NCBI RefSeq assembly: GCF_000423665.1
Contig: NZ_AUIK01000001.1
Location: forward strand, 500,422 to 564,421
Direction: 5' to 3'
DNA from: Solirubrobacter soli DSM 22325
Lineage (GTDB): Bacteria > Actinomycetota > Thermoleophilia > Solirubrobacterales > Solirubrobacteraceae
DNA length: 64,000 nucleotides
Shown: positions 25,247 to 35,237 of the stretch, piece after piece
How positions within the stretch are numbered: the stretch's first letter is position 1
Layout of the letters: each line of letters starts with the position of its first letter
Program-made: the position numbers and the translations under genes
Notes under the pieces: model-generated
Databases searched by the model: none
What the model saw: only the letters and a program-made list of their open reading frames with translations
What the model was told of the DNA's origin: nothing

Positions 25247-27715
25247 ATGCGTCGCGTGCACCGTGTCTGGTGGCTGAACCTGGCGATCGCCCTTCCGGCG
25301 ATCGCGATGGCGGTGCACGTCGCCGGCTTCGAGGCGATCGCCACGCCGCACATTCCCTGGTGGGCGCTCGCGGCGGCGATCGCGGTCAGCGAGCGCTGGC
25401 CGGTCAACCTCAAGTTCCAGTCGACCCGGTTCTCGTTCTCGCTGACCGAGATCCCGATCGTCTTCGCGCTGCTGTTCGCGCCCGGCCACGAGGCGATCGC
25501 CGCGCTCCTGCTCGGCACGGCCGCGGCGATGATCGGCCGCCGCCAACCGCTGATCAAGCTCACCTTCAACACCGCGCAGTTCCTGTTCACGGTGATCCTC
25601 GCCGCGATCGTCATCCACGTCGTGGGCGGCGCGGACCCGGAGTTCGGCCCGCGCGTCTGGGTCGCGACGATGCTCGCGATGCTCGCCGGCGAGGTCATGA
25701 CGATCCTGCTGCTGGCGTCGGTGCTGACGCTCGCCGACGGCCGCCCGTCGTTGCAGGACTTCCGGGAGATGTTCGGCACGGACCTGTTCGTGACCGGCGC
25801 GAACGTCAGCTTCGCGCTGATCGCCGGGATGGTGGCCAACACGAGCCCGGAGGGCCTGCCGGTCCTGCTCGTCCCGGTGCTGATCGCGTTCGGCGGCTAC
25901 CGCGCCTACGTGCGCGAGCACGAGCGTCATCGACAGGTCGAATTCCTCTACCAGGCCAATCGCGGGCTGACGGAGTCGCCCGAGGTCGCCGTCGCCGTCG
26001 AAGGCCTGCTCGAGCGCGCCCGCGAGGCGTTCCGCTCCGAGCGCGCCGAGGTCATCTTCTTCGGACAGGACGACACCCCGCCGCTGCGGACGCGGCTCGA
26101 CTCGGGCTCCGACCGCGCGCGCCAGGAGCCGGTGGACGCGGACGCGGCGCGCGCGTTGCGCGACCTGGTCGCCGACGGGCCCGTGGCGTTCGGGGAGGCG
26201 TTGCCGGAGCCGCTTCGCGTGCTGGTGGGCGAGCGGCCCGTCCGCAACGCGATGGCCGCCGTCCTGCGCGGCAAGGAGCACGTGATCGGCACGATCCTGC
26301 TGGCCAACCGCGTCGGCCTCTCGCGCGGTTTCGACGCCGACGACCTGGCGCTCTTCGAGACGCTCGCCACCAACGCCAGCGCGGCGCTCCAGTTCGACCG
26401 CCTCGAGCAGTCCGTGATCGAGCTCCGCGACCTCCAGCACCAGCTCCACCACCAGGCCTTCCACGACCCGCTCACCGGGCTCGCCAACCGCGCGCTCTTC
26501 CTGCAGGAGGCGCTCGCCGGCGACGGCGCCGTGCTCTCCATCGACCTCGACGACTTCAAGGGCGTCAACGACACGCTCGGCCACGCGACCGGCGATCAGC
26601 TGCTGACCGCCGCCGCCACCCGCATCGCGCGCGCCGCGCGCGCGGAGGACCTGGTCGCCCGGCTCGGCGGTGACGGGTTCGCGGTGCTCGTCCGCGGTGG
26701 GGAGGACACCGCGGTCGAGGCGGCGGAGCGCATCCTGGCCGCGTTCGAGACGCCGGTCGCGGTCGGTGGGCGACTGCTGCCGACGAGCGTCAGCGTCGGT
26801 GTGGCGAGCGGGCCGGCGAACGCCGCCGAGCTCCTGCGCGACGCCGAGGTCGCCATGTACGAGGCCAAGGCGGCGGGCAAGGGGCGGCTGGCGGTCTTCA
26901 CCCCGGGCATGCGCGAGGCGGTCCTGCGCCGCCACTCCCTGCGCGACCAGCTCAAGCAGGCGATCGAGGACGGGCAGCTGATCGTCCAATACCAGCCGAT
27001 CATCGACCTGCCCAGCGGCGAGATCGCCGCCGTCGAAGCCCTCGTGCGCTGGCAGCACCCCGAGCATGGGCGGATCCCGCCGGTCGAGTTCATCCCGCTC
27101 GCCGAGGAGACGTCGCTGATCGTGCCGCTCGGTCGCTACGTCCTCCGTCGCGCGTGCGAGCAGGGCGTGGCCTGGACCGCCGCCGGCGGCGCCCCGGTCG
27201 TCGTCCAGGTCAACCTCTCCGCCCGCGAGCTCGAGGACCCCGACCTGATCGACAACGTCCGCACGACGCTGCTCGAGACCGGCCTGCCCGCCGAGCGCCT
27301 GACCCTCGAGATCACCGAGACCCTGCTGGTCCGCGACGCCGTCGCCGGCAGCGCGACCCTCGACGGCCTGCGCGCCCTCGGCCTCCGGCTCGCCCTCGAC
27401 GACTTCGGCACGGGCTACTCGTCGCTGAGCTACATGCGGTCCCTGCCCCTCTACAGCCTGAAGATCGCCAAGGAGTTCATCGACGGCATGGCGTCGAGCG
27501 ACGATGACGAGGCCTTCGTGCGCCTGATCGTCGAGATCGCCCGCCTGCGCGGGCTGTCGGTCGTCGCCGAGGGCATCGAGACGATCGAGCAGCTCGACCG
27601 CCTGCGTGCTCTTGAGTGCGACCGCGGCCAGGGCTACTACTTCGCCCGCCCGCTCGACGCCGACGACCCGCGGCTCCTCGACGCCCTCGGCGTCATCGCG
27701 GCGGCCGCTGTCTGA
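25247..27715 (+). CDS. Membrane-bound GGDEF/EAL protein with degenerate GGDEF site
   Basis: From ATG 25247 the product is 822 residues; GTG 25256, about 10 bp after the GGGGG site, is an equally plausible start. Residues about 5-225 hold six or seven membrane helices (MASE-like sensor). A GAF-type domain follows at about 240-390. The GGDEF domain (about 410-560) keeps FHDPLTGLANRALF and IDLDDFKGVNDTLGH, but its active site reads RLGGDGFAV, with Gly in place of the catalytic Glu, so cyclase activity is doubtful. The EAL domain is intact: QYQPIIDLPSGEIAAVEALV, VNLSARE, LEITETLL, LDDFGTGYSSLSY, VVAEGIET. I infer a c-di-GMP phosphodiesterase with a regulatory GGDEF-like domain. Confidence 0.9.
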   Translation: MRRVHRVWWLNLAIALPAIAMAVHVAGFEAIATPHIPWWALAAAIAVSERWPVNLKFQSTRFSFSLTEIPIVFALLFAPGHEAIAALLLGTAAAMIGRRQPLIKLTFNTAQFLFTVILAAIVIHVVGGADPEFGPRVWVATMLAMLAGEVMTILLLASVLTLADGRPSLQDFREMFGTDLFVTGANVSFALIAGMVANTSPEGLPVLLVPVLIAFGGYRAYVREHERHRQVEFLYQANRGLTESPEVAVAVEGLLERAREAFRSERAEVIFFGQDDTPPLRTRLDSGSDRARQEPVDADAARALRDLVADGPVAFGEALPEPLRVLVGERPVRNAMAAVLRGKEHVIGTILLANRVGLSRGFDADDLALFETLATNASAALQFDRLEQSVIELRDLQHQLHHQAFHDPLTGLANRALFLQEALAGDGAVLSIDLDDFKGVNDTLGHATGDQLLTAAATRIARAARAEDLVARLGGDGFAVLVRGGEDTAVEAAERILAAFETPVAVGGRLLPTSVSVGVASGPANAAELLRDAEVAMYEAKAAGKGRLAVFTPGMREAVLRRHSLRDQLKQAIEDGQLIVQYQPIIDLPSGEIAAVEALVRWQHPEHGRIPPVEFIPLAEETSLIVPLGRYVLRRACEQGVAWTAAGGAPVVVQVNLSARELEDPDLIDNVRTTLLETGLPAERLTLEITETLLVRDAVAGSATLDGLRALGLRLALDDFGTGYSSLSYMRSLPLYSLKIAKEFIDGMASSDDDEAFVRLIVEIARLRGLSVVAEGIETIEQLDRLRALECDRGQGYYFARPLDADDPRLLDALGVIAAAAV

Positions 27716-27755
27716 GGCTCGAGCGCCGACCGGCGCTGCCGATTCAGCAGGAGCG

Positions 27756-28001
27756 ATGACGGCGTTCATCGAGCACCGGCGCGACCGGGGCTTCGCGGAG
27801 AACCCGCCGAACGCGGCCCTCGTCGTGCATGGGGCGTCACGCGGCCGTGACGTCGTCGTGCTGACGATCAGCCATCCGCACCATCGCCCACGCACGCACA
27901 CGTTCACGTACACGGCCAAGCCGGTGAAGGGCACGCCGAGCGAGGTGACCTCGACGTCCTCTGGCTCTGACGCGCTTCCTCGTTCGAGGTATCTCCATTG
28001 A
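27756..28001 (+). CDS. Possible small protein (uncertain)
   Basis: An 81-residue frame from ATG 27756 has an AGGAG at 27749-27753, very close to the start. The product is His/Arg/Thr-rich (SHPHHRPRTHTFTYTAKPVK) and matches nothing I know. It falls in the 417-bp gap after the GGDEF/EAL gene, where no other gene is visible. It may be spurious; the rest of the gap (28002-28132) carries a promoter candidate and is otherwise without recognisable features. Confidence 0.25.
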   Translation: MTAFIEHRRDRGFAENPPNAALVVHGASRGRDVVVLTISHPHHRPRTHTFTYTAKPVKGTPSEVTSTSSGSDALPRSRYLH

Positions 28002-28061
28002 TGCGCCCGTGACCGCATAGTTCCCTGCTTCTGAGAGCGAACCTGCGGGTGCGTATAGCGC

Positions 28062-28091
28062 TTGACTTGGTCTGAGCGGTCACGGTCTACT
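28062..28091 (+). promoter_or_regulatory. Sigma-70-like promoter candidate
   Basis: TTGACT (28062-28067) and TCTACT (28086-28091) are spaced by 18 bp and lie about 42 bp upstream of the ATG at 28133. Both boxes are imperfect, but the position fits the secreted-protein operon that follows. Confidence 0.45.
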
Positions 28092-28132
28092 CGGCTCAAG
28101 GCTTGGGTCTCCGGCTCGTAGGAGGGTTGACC

Positions 28133-29674
28133 ATGCGCCACGTCGTTCTCCGGTCGCTCGGAGCGCTCTTCGTGTTGGCCTGCGCCGCCCCGGCGCCGGC
28201 ATCGGCCGCGGGGCTGACCGGCCCGCTGTATCCCATGCCCGGAGGGGCGAACAGCGGCCACGGAGGGAACGTGTGCGTGATGACGCCGCCCGCCGCGGGC
28301 ACGCTCGGAACGCTGGGGGAGGCGGCCGGTGTCACGTGGACCTTCGGGGGTGGGACGCCGACGAGCGCGACCATCTGCCCGACCGGGACGGCGACGCCCG
28401 CTCCATTCGACACCGAGCGGTTCGTCCGCCTCTACTGGGGCCTGGACAACCGCGCCGGCAAGCGTCCGGGCGCGGCCATGGACGGCGCGATCAGCTCGCA
28501 GGACGAGCTCCTGACCTTCGACGCCACGAAGTCCGATCTGACGCAGGGGCTGCTCGTGTGGATCGGGACGACGACGATGCCGGGAGCGTGCCTGATCCCG
28601 TGCGGCGGCACGTTCACGACCGTGAGCGTGGCCACGCAGCTCGAGCTGCAGTTCACGAACCTCGCCAACGCGAAGGTGCCGCTGGTGACCCAGGCCGCGG
28701 CGGGGATCGCGGGGACGGCGCTCGGCGGCGTCGTGCAGATCACGCCCGCGCTGCGCAACTTCCGGGTCAACATGAAGGCCAAGGCGCGCATCCAGAACAC
28801 GAACAACGCGCTGGTCCCGGCCGACACGTTCTATGACTCGTACACGCATCTGGCGTCAGGCGGGCTGATCACCTCCCTCGACGGAGCGTTCTGGTACGAG
28901 AACCGGCCGCCGATCGTGGACTTCACGTCCGGCCCGGCGGTCGCCGGCCTGCCGATCGACTTCAACGCCACGGCGACCGATCCGGACGGCAAGGTCGCCT
29001 CGATCGCGTGGGACTTCAACGGCGACGGCAACTTCATCGAGTCCGACGTCGCCACGACGCAGTGGAGCTACACCACGACGTCCAACGCCAGCTTCCACGC
29101 GATCGACGACGAGGGGGCGGTGGGGACGGTGACCAAGGAGATCGCGGTTTCCCCGGCACCCATACCCACACCCGAGCCGACGGTCCGCCCGGTGGAGGTC
29201 AAGGACGCCGACCACGACGGCTACTCGCCGCCGCTGGACTGCAACGACGCCGCCGCCAACGTCCACCCCGGCGCCGCGGAGATCCCCGACGACAAGATCG
29301 ACGAGAACTGCGACGGGATCGACCCGAAGCAGCCGCTCCCGCCCGTCACGCTCAGCTGGTCGGCGAACGCCGGCGCCAAGCGCACGACGTTCGCGTCGCT
29401 GACGGTCAAGCAGGTGCCGGCGGGATCGACCGTCGTCGCCACGTGCAAGGGCCGGGGGTGCCCGGCGAAGGTCACGTTGCGCAACCGCGTCGGCAGCGTC
29501 CCGCTGCCGACGTACAAGAAGCGCAAGCTGCCGGTCGGCGCCACGATCGAGGTGCGGGTGACCAACCCGGACTTCAAGGGGATCGTCAAGACGCTCAAGG
29601 TGCGCAAGCTCAAGGCGCCGCTGGTCACCACCAAGTGCCTGCCCGCCGGCGCGACCACGCCGGTCGCATGCTGA
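28133..29674 (+). CDS. Secreted PKD-like protein with MopE-type metal-binding motif
   Basis: ATG 28133 follows an excellent ribosome site (AGGAGGG, 28120-28126). The 513-residue product has a signal peptide (to about APASAAG, residue 26). A Cys-containing N-terminal domain follows, then a PKD-like domain at about 255-350 ([31 protein letters not shown]). A putative metal-binding motif comes at about 365-400: [20 protein letters not shown] followed by [20 protein letters not shown], the MopE/cadherin-like pattern. A C-terminal beta domain has a CKGRGC pair and a basic stretch. It is exported, probably cell-wall or matrix associated and Ca- or metal-stabilised. It overlaps the next gene by seven bases and likely forms an operon with the two secreted proteins downstream. 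Confidence 0.8.
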   Translation: MRHVVLRSLGALFVLACAAPAPASAAGLTGPLYPMPGGANSGHGGNVCVMTPPAAGTLGTLGEAAGVTWTFGGGTPTSATICPTGTATPAPFDTERFVRLYWGLDNRAGKRPGAAMDGAISSQDELLTFDATKSDLTQGLLVWIGTTTMPGACLIPCGGTFTTVSVATQLELQFTNLANAKVPLVTQAAAGIAGTALGGVVQITPALRNFRVNMKAKARIQNTNNALVPADTFYDSYTHLASGGLITSLDGAFWYENRPPIVDFTSGPAVAGLPIDFNATATDPDGKVASIAWDFNGDGNFIESDVATTQWSYTTTSNASFHAIDDEGAVGTVTKEIAVSPAPIPTPEPTVRPVEVKDADHDGYSPPLDCNDAAANVHPGAAEIPDDKIDENCDGIDPKQPLPPVTLSWSANAGAKRTTFASLTVKQVPAGSTVVATCKGRGCPAKVTLRNRVGSVPLPTYKKRKLPVGATIEVRVTNPDFKGIVKTLKVRKLKAPLVTTKCLPAGATTPVAC

Positions 29675-31557
29675 GGCAGATCGCGGCGGCCGCGGCCGTG
29701 GTCGCGTGCCTCGCACCGGCCGCACCCGCGTGGGGGCGGTGGTTGGAGCCGGTCGACCTCGCCGCGCCGATCAACGTCGGCGACCACAACGGCGCCGCGC
29801 CGTCGCTCGCCGAGGTCGGCGGGCGGGCCACGATCGCCTGGTCCGAGGACGCGACTGCCGCGGGGGCCGGCAACGCCAGCATGATCCACGTCGCCGCGCT
29901 CGACTCCGAGGGCACGAAGTGGGAGCACCTCGACGAGCTCGGCGAGCACGCGATCAGCCGGCTGGCGACGGCGAACTCCGACAACCCCGACCTCACCGAC
30001 GGTGGCGGCGGCGAGCCATGGGTCGCGTGGGCGGAGAACTTCAACGGGCCGACGGACAAGCAGATCCGCGTCGCCCGGCCGACGGGCGTCGGGGCCCAGT
30101 GGACGCGCGTCGGCGACGCCAATCGCCCGATCAACCACGAGCGGCTCGGGCCGTCGATCGCCGACAACCCGTCGATCGCCGCGAGCGGTGGGGAGCGCTA
30201 TGTCGCCTTCGACGAGTTCGATCGCGGGACCGGCTCGCTGTTCGTGCCTGACTCCGAGCCGGGGCGCGTGTGGGTGATGCGGTGGAGCGGGGACGAGTGG
30301 AAGACCGTCGGCGGCGGCTCAGCCTCCGCGCTGCCGACCGACTCGGCCCGGCCGGACCTCGCCCTCGTCGACGGCGTCCCCTGGGTGGCGTACATCCAAT
30401 CCGTGGTGACCGGTGACGGGCTCGCGCTGCAGATCCGCGTGGCCCGCGTCGACGGCTCGGCGTGGACTCAGGTCGGCGGCGTCGTGGCGGAGCGGGCGCT
30501 ATCGGCGGGCGGCCTTTCCGTGCCGAACTTCGCGGTCGTCGGCGGGCGGCCGGTGGTCGCGTTCGGTTCGCCCAGCGGCACGTCGGTCTACGGCCTCGAC
30601 GCCGCCGGCACCGGCTGGCAGCTGCTCGGCGGCGGCTCGCCCCCGGGTGCCGGTGGCTCGGACCCGAGCATCGCCGACGTCGGCGGGGTGCTCTGGGTCG
30701 CGTGGCGCGGGCAGAACGAGGGCCGCGCCGCCCGCCTGGTCGACGGCGCCTGGGTCGCCTCAGGAGGGCCGATCATCGGCGTGCACGGCTCGGCGTTCGG
30801 CCAAGGCCCGGTGCTCGCGGAGGTCGGCGGCCTGCCCTGGGCGGCCTTCAGCAATGACGACGGCAAGACTCCCGCTCCGCCCGGCGGGCGCGGGTGCTGC
30901 GAGCGGATTCGCGTCACCCGCCTCACGCCCGACTGGAGCGACGATGCCACCTCCTACCCCGCCGCCACCGCGGCCGCGCTGTTGCTGTCCGTCGACACGT
31001 TCGGCCTGCATTACGACCTCGGTGTCCGCACCGCCGCGGTCGGGGGTCCGCCGCTGTGGACCTCGTTCGCGCCCACGAACCCGCTGCTCGCGGTGGTGGA
31101 GTTGCACGGGCTCGCGCCGGCGACGATCTACGAGTACCTCCCGTTCGCTTACGCCGGCACGCCGTCGCCGGTGTTCGGGCCCGGCGGGCGCTTCGTGACT
31201 CCGCCCGCCGATGTGCAGCAGCCGCCGGTTCAGCCCGCGGCGGCTCGACCGGTCGCAGCGGCAGCCGCCGCGCCGGCGAAGCTCGTCCTCGCCGTGCTCT
31301 CGCACCCCAGCTCGGTCCGTCGCGGCCACACCGTCCGTGTCGTGTCGCTGGGCACCGACGCGGGCACGGCGGAGCTGACCGTCCAGCGCAAGGGCGGCAA
31401 GGTCGTCAAGCGTGTCTCCCGGTCGGTGGCCGCGGGCCGCTGGGGCATCCGCTGGGCGACCGGCAACACGCCGCGGGGGAGCTATCGGCTCACCATCAGC
31501 CTGCGGACCGCCGACGGGCGCGTCAGTACGGATCGGGCCACGGTGCGTGTGACCTGA
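29668..31557 (+). CDS. Secreted beta-propeller-like protein
   Basis: The ATG at 29668 overlaps the previous stop (TGA 29672-29674), indicating translational coupling. The 629-residue product has a signal peptide ([18 protein letters not shown]). It then carries about five repeats of a P-x-hydrophobic-A-x-VGG-x-x-W/V-VAW unit: [80 protein letters not shown]. They are spaced about 50-70 residues apart, as in a five- to seven-bladed propeller. The C-terminal 110 residues are an Ig-like beta domain ([36 protein letters not shown]). No catalytic motif is apparent; a binding or scaffold role is plausible. Confidence 0.75.
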   Translation: MLRQIAAAAAVVACLAPAAPAWGRWLEPVDLAAPINVGDHNGAAPSLAEVGGRATIAWSEDATAAGAGNASMIHVAALDSEGTKWEHLDELGEHAISRLATANSDNPDLTDGGGGEPWVAWAENFNGPTDKQIRVARPTGVGAQWTRVGDANRPINHERLGPSIADNPSIAASGGERYVAFDEFDRGTGSLFVPDSEPGRVWVMRWSGDEWKTVGGGSASALPTDSARPDLALVDGVPWVAYIQSVVTGDGLALQIRVARVDGSAWTQVGGVVAERALSAGGLSVPNFAVVGGRPVVAFGSPSGTSVYGLDAAGTGWQLLGGGSPPGAGGSDPSIADVGGVLWVAWRGQNEGRAARLVDGAWVASGGPIIGVHGSAFGQGPVLAEVGGLPWAAFSNDDGKTPAPPGGRGCCERIRVTRLTPDWSDDATSYPAATAAALLLSVDTFGLHYDLGVRTAAVGGPPLWTSFAPTNPLLAVVELHGLAPATIYEYLPFAYAGTPSPVFGPGGRFVTPPADVQQPPVQPAAARPVAAAAAAPAKLVLAVLSHPSSVRRGHTVRVVSLGTDAGTAELTVQRKGGKVVKRVSRSVAAGRWGIRWATGNTPRGSYRLTISLRTADGRVSTDRATVRVT

Positions 31558-31578
31558 GTCGTCGTCTATGAATGGTGC

Positions 31579-33267
31579 ATGGCCGCCCGTGCACTCCTCG
31601 TCGCCGTACTGGTTCTGATCTGCTGCGCTCCGGCGCAGGCGGCGACGGTCGCGCGCCTCGGGACGCTGACGCTCGAGGCGGCCAAGTCGCATGGTGAGCT
31701 GTGCCTGACATTGCGGCGCTCGCGGCATTACCAGGGTTCGCAGTGTGGGTCGGTCCCGCGGTCCCCGTTCCGCCCGCTGCGGGTGTCCGCCGAGCTCGGC
31801 GGGGACGTGTTCGCCGTCGCCGTTCCGGGATCGGTCGTCGTGGCGGAGACCGACGACGGCGCCGGGCACCGCAGACGCTTGACGACCTCCGCGCACCGCG
31901 CCTTCGCGGCCCGCTTCATCCTGCTCGACGACCGCAAGACGGCGTGGGTGCGCTTCTACGGCGCGGACGGTGCGCTGCTCGGGATCGTCGACGGGCTGCG
32001 GAGCCCCGACGACTCCGACATCCCTCCCGTGCAGGTCTTCGGCGACCGCGAGGAGGGCGTCGAGGCCTACGTCGAGCCCAGGATCGACCCGACACCCGAG
32101 CAGCTCGACCGCGTCCGGATGGTCGCGTGCGTCGATCTCGCCAACTCCTCGGGAGGCGGCTCGGTCTGCGACAACGCGCTGTCCATCCTCGACGCCTGCG
32201 CAGGACAGAGCCTCGTCGGCGGCGTCGTCCCGTCGGGCGTCGCGGGGGTGCGACTCACGCTCGGGAGCGGCGCGGAGGTGACAGTGGCGACGATCGAGCT
32301 CCCGGCGGCGTTCGGCGGATCGCGCGCGATCGGCGCGCTCGCGCCGCGTGGCGAGGCGGTGCGCGCGGCCGCCGCCCTCGACGCGACCGGCCAGGTGGTC
32401 GCCGCTGTGGACGTCGGCACGGCGCCGGGCGGTCAACCGTGTCCGGGCCCTGACGCCGGCGACGATCGCTTCGACGGGCCTTTCGTGCCCGTGACGGCGC
32501 CCACCGGTGTCGCCGTCGGGCCGCTGCTCGTGGGCGAGCAGGGCGACACGCTGTGCGCGACGCTCGAGGCCGCGTTGGTGCCGAGCGACTGCCCATCGCC
32601 GCCCGTGGACTCCGACTCGCCGTCGCTGCTCCGGCGCGGGAGCGTGGTCGCCGGCGTGCTGAGCCGCGACGCCGCACGGGTCACCCTGGTGCGCGACCGT
32701 GGCGCATCGATCACGGTGCGGACGACTCGCTACACGGGCCGCTGGGACGTGCGCCTGTTCAGCGCGGACGTCGGCGTTCGCCGAGACGTCGTCCGGGTGG
32801 TCGTCCGCAACGCCGCCGGCGCGGTCATCGGCACCGGAGCCGACCGCGTCCCGCACCCCGTCGGCCGGCGCGTGCTCGCTCAGCGCGCAGGCGTCCGTCT
32901 GCAGGTCGCCGGCTCCCCCGCGTGCGTCAGCGCCGCCTTCGGCCCCGGCTTCTGCACGATCCGCAACCCGGGAACGCCCATCGACGGCCCGTTCCTGCCC
33001 TACCACGGCGCGGTCGTGGTTCCGTGCGACACCCGCGTCGCGCTGATCTACGGCCGCTTCCCGGACGAGCTGGCGACCCCGACCGTGCTGCTCGACGGTG
33101 GCCGCAAGCTGCGGACCCGCCGTGTGTCGCTGCCGGGGGAGGACGCGTGGTTCGCGTTCCTCCCGGACGTGGGCGTGCGCGGGTTCCGGGCGGGCAAGCG
33201 CAGCGTGCCGCTCCGCCTACCGCCGGCGAGTGCGCAGTGCGGCTACCGACTCGCGCGCTCCTTCTAG
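31579..33267 (+). CDS. Secreted cysteine-containing protein of unknown function
   Basis: The 562-residue product starts MAARALLVAVLVLICCAPAQ with cleavage near AQA/AT (residue 21). About a dozen Cys are spread along the mature part (HGELCLTL, GSQCGSV, RMVACVDL, SVCDNAL, ILDACAG, PACVSAAFGPGFCTI), suggesting disulfides. The sequence is beta-rich with two probable halves: SGGGSVCDNALSILDACAG in the first and AACVSA-like segments in the second. I recognise no family. It starts 21 bp after the propeller gene and probably shares its transcript. Its stop overlaps the stop of the convergent methyltransferase gene by three bases. Confidence 0.7.
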   Translation: MAARALLVAVLVLICCAPAQAATVARLGTLTLEAAKSHGELCLTLRRSRHYQGSQCGSVPRSPFRPLRVSAELGGDVFAVAVPGSVVVAETDDGAGHRRRLTTSAHRAFAARFILLDDRKTAWVRFYGADGALLGIVDGLRSPDDSDIPPVQVFGDREEGVEAYVEPRIDPTPEQLDRVRMVACVDLANSSGGGSVCDNALSILDACAGQSLVGGVVPSGVAGVRLTLGSGAEVTVATIELPAAFGGSRAIGALAPRGEAVRAAAALDATGQVVAAVDVGTAPGGQPCPGPDAGDDRFDGPFVPVTAPTGVAVGPLLVGEQGDTLCATLEAALVPSDCPSPPVDSDSPSLLRRGSVVAGVLSRDAARVTLVRDRGASITVRTTRYTGRWDVRLFSADVGVRRDVVRVVVRNAAGAVIGTGADRVPHPVGRRVLAQRAGVRLQVAGSPACVSAAFGPGFCTIRNPGTPIDGPFLPYHGAVVVPCDTRVALIYGRFPDELATPTVLLDGGRKLRTRRVSLPGEDAWFAFLPDVGVRGFRAGKRSVPLRLPPASAQCGYRLARSF

Positions 33268-33977
33268 GCCGTCCGCGCAGCGCGCCACACGCCGCACTCG
33301 AGCGGGATCTCGAAGCGTCCCTCCGGAGCGATCTGACCGACCCGCTCGAGCACGCGCTCGCGCTCCTCCGGCGTCTGCAGGATCACGAGGCTGCGCGAGG
33401 CGACGTTGTCGACCAGGCGCTCGGCATCCGTGTGTTGCGTGTGGACGAACACCCGCCACTCGGGGTCGTTCAGGTCTTCGCGCCCACTCCACGGAGCGTC
33501 CAGGTCAGTGACATGGCTGGCCTCGTGCATCAGCGCCGCGATCTCCGCGACCCACCCCTCTTGCGCGCGAATCCGGTTCCACAGCAACCCGACCCCGCCG
33601 CCGGGCCGCAGCACTCGCGCGATCTCATCGAGCGCCGCGTCGCGCTCGAACCAGTGAAACGCCTGCCCGACCAGCACGGCGTCGACGCTCCCGTCGCGTA
33701 GCGGGATCGCCTCCGCGGCCCCCGCGACCGCCTGCGCCGCACGTGGCACCAGCGCCCGCATTTCAGCCGAAGGCTCGACGGCAACGACCTCCACCCCGAG
33801 TTCGAGCAGCCCTTCCGTGAGCTTCCCGGTGCCGGCCCCGAGGTCCAGCACACGCCGCGCCCCCGCTGGCAGGCACCACCGAAGCGCCTCCGCGGGATAC
33901 CCGGGTCGCCCACGCGCATACGCGCGGGCCTGCACCCCGAACGCCGCCGCCCGCCGTGCGTGCTCATCTCCGGTCAT
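33264..33977 (-). CDS. Class I SAM-dependent methyltransferase
   Basis: The 237-residue product has Rossmann motif I VLDLGAGTGKLTEGLLELG at about residues 43-61, an acidic motif II (VEVVAVEPSAEMRALV), AIPLRDGSVDAVLVGQAFHW (motif IV region), and DEIARVLRPGGGVGLLWNR (post-motif). This pattern is typical of UbiE/Tam-like small-molecule methyltransferases. The substrate cannot be deduced. It is transcribed divergently from the zinc-ribbon gene across a 93-bp gap. Confidence 0.85.
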   Translation of the reverse strand: MTGDEHARRAAAFGVQARAYARGRPGYPAEALRWCLPAGARRVLDLGAGTGKLTEGLLELGVEVVAVEPSAEMRALVPRAAQAVAGAAEAIPLRDGSVDAVLVGQAFHWFERDAALDEIARVLRPGGGVGLLWNRIRAQEGWVAEIAALMHEASHVTDLDAPWSGREDLNDPEWRVFVHTQHTDAERLVDNVASRSLVILQTPEERERVLERVGQIAPEGRFEIPLECGVWRAARTA

Positions 33978-34002
33978 CGACCACTCCTGGACAAGCGTTT
34001 AG

Positions 34003-34032
34003 TTGACATTCGTTGATCAGCTGTACCATTCT
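34003..34032 (+). promoter_or_regulatory. Promoter candidate upstream of zinc-ribbon gene
   Basis: A consensus TTGACA at 34003-34008 faces the gene at 34071. The matching -10 is weak: TACCAT at 34024-34029 (15-bp spacer) or CATTCT at 34027-34032 (18-bp spacer). The surrounding 93-bp gap between divergent genes is AT-rich for this genome. Confidence 0.4.
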
Positions 34033-34070
34033 CGACCTTCCAAAGAAGGTAAACAGGGAGCGCGAGGGGC

Positions 34071-35237
34071 ATGGAGACGGCGAGTTTCTGCGGACAGTGT
34101 GGGACCGGGATCCCCGCTGGCAACAAGTTCTGTACCGGCTGCGGGACGCCGAGCGGCGTCCATCAGGCGATCACGCCGGCGATGGCCGCCGCGGCGCTCG
34201 CCGGCGGGACAGAACCCGAAGCTCCTGTGTCCGAGCTCAACGGGCGCGGCACGCTGTCCGAGCCCGACGCCGAGGCTCCGACCGAGGTGCTGGAAGACCC
34301 GGTCGAGACGCCGCGATTCAGCCGCCCGCCGGAGCCGCCGCCGACGCCGCCGCGACAGCACGCGAACCGCCGGTGGCTGCCGATCGCGATCGCCGCGTTC
34401 GCGCTGGTCGCGGTCGCCGTGATCGCGGTCGTGCTGATCTTCTCCGCCGGCTCTGACGACAACCCCAAGTCCCAACAGGCGATCAGGCAGGGCGCGTCGA
34501 CCGCCACGGTGTACAAGCAGCAGGTCGCGAAGGCCTTCGGGCCGGTGCTCGGCGCCAACGAGCAGGTGTCATCGCGCCTGGTGGCGTTGAAGGGCACAAA
34601 GCCCGACTCGGCGCGGCTCGCGGTCCGGCAGGCGCAGCAGGCGACCACGGCCGCGAGCGGAGCGCTCAACGCCCTGACCGTCCCCGACGGTCAGCAGGCG
34701 ATCGCGGGCGCCGCGCAGCAGGTGATCGATCGCGAGGTCGCGTACATGGCCGCGGTCGCGTCGGTGCTCAATCACCCGACCGTCGCGGGCGCCAGCCAGC
34801 TGCAGACGCTCTCGTCGAACCTCGTCAGCGCGCTGCACGCGGCCGGGCCGACGATCGCCGGCGAGCAGGAGACGGTCAGCGGCGCGGACCGGCTGACCTC
34901 CTGGGCGCGCACGACGTCGCGGACGTTGAACCGACGTGCGGCGGCCAAGCGCGCAAAGGCCAAGCGTGAAGGCGAGAGCCGCGGCTCCGGGTCGTCCTCG
35001 GGCGCGAGCTCGGGCACACCGAGCGGGACCTCGTGCGGCGGCGGTGTGTTCGCCGGCCCGAACACGTCGTGCGCGTTCGCGCTCAATGTCCGCGACGCGT
35101 ACTACGACGCACCCGGCTCCACCGCGTCGGTGCGCGTGTACAGCCCGGTGACCGACACGACCTACACGATGAACTGCCGACCGTCCGGCAGCGGCGTCAC
35201 ATGCTCCGGCGGCAACAACGCCTCGGTGACGTTCTGA
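34071..35237 (+). CDS. Zinc-ribbon single-pass membrane protein
   Basis: The 388-residue protein begins with a zinc ribbon, FCGQCGTGIPAGNKFCTGCG (two CxxC pairs, residues 7-26). A Pro/Glu-rich linker and one membrane helix at about 104-124 (WLPIAIAAFALVAVAVIAVV) follow. The helical extracytoplasmic domain (about 140-285) has Ala/Gln-rich helices (ASGALNALTVPDGQQAIAGA). A Ser/Gly-rich linker and a C-terminal domain with Cys pairs (SGTSCGGG, NTSCAFALNVRDAYYD, NCRPSGSGVTCSGG) close the protein. The ribbon should lie in the cytoplasm and the rest outside. The function is unknown; the gene overlaps the lipoprotein gene downstream, so the two products may work together at the envelope. Confidence 0.75.
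   Translation: METASFCGQCGTGIPAGNKFCTGCGTPSGVHQAITPAMAAAALAGGTEPEAPVSELNGRGTLSEPDAEAPTEVLEDPVETPRFSRPPEPPPTPPRQHANRRWLPIAIAAFALVAVAVIAVVLIFSAGSDDNPKSQQAIRQGASTATVYKQQVAKAFGPVLGANEQVSSRLVALKGTKPDSARLAVRQAQQATTAASGALNALTVPDGQQAIAGAAQQVIDREVAYMAAVASVLNHPTVAGASQLQTLSSNLVSALHAAGPTIAGEQETVSGADRLTSWARTTSRTLNRRAAAKRAKAKREGESRGSGSSSGASSGTPSGTSCGGGVFAGPNTSCAFALNVRDAYYDAPGSTASVRVYSPVTDTTYTMNCRPSGSGVTCSGGNNASVTF

Noticed and set aside
27716..28132. c-di-GMP riboswitch after the GGDEF/EAL gene
   Set aside because: No conserved GEMM-type core or tetraloop pattern could be found; only a promoter candidate and a doubtful small frame.
23537..28849. Very long minus-strand open frame of 1770 codons
   Set aside because: Only its last 550 codons are the SLC13-type gene. 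The rest is the antisense of the GGDEF/EAL gene and has an Arg/Ala/Gly-rich composition typical of shadow frames in high-GC DNA.
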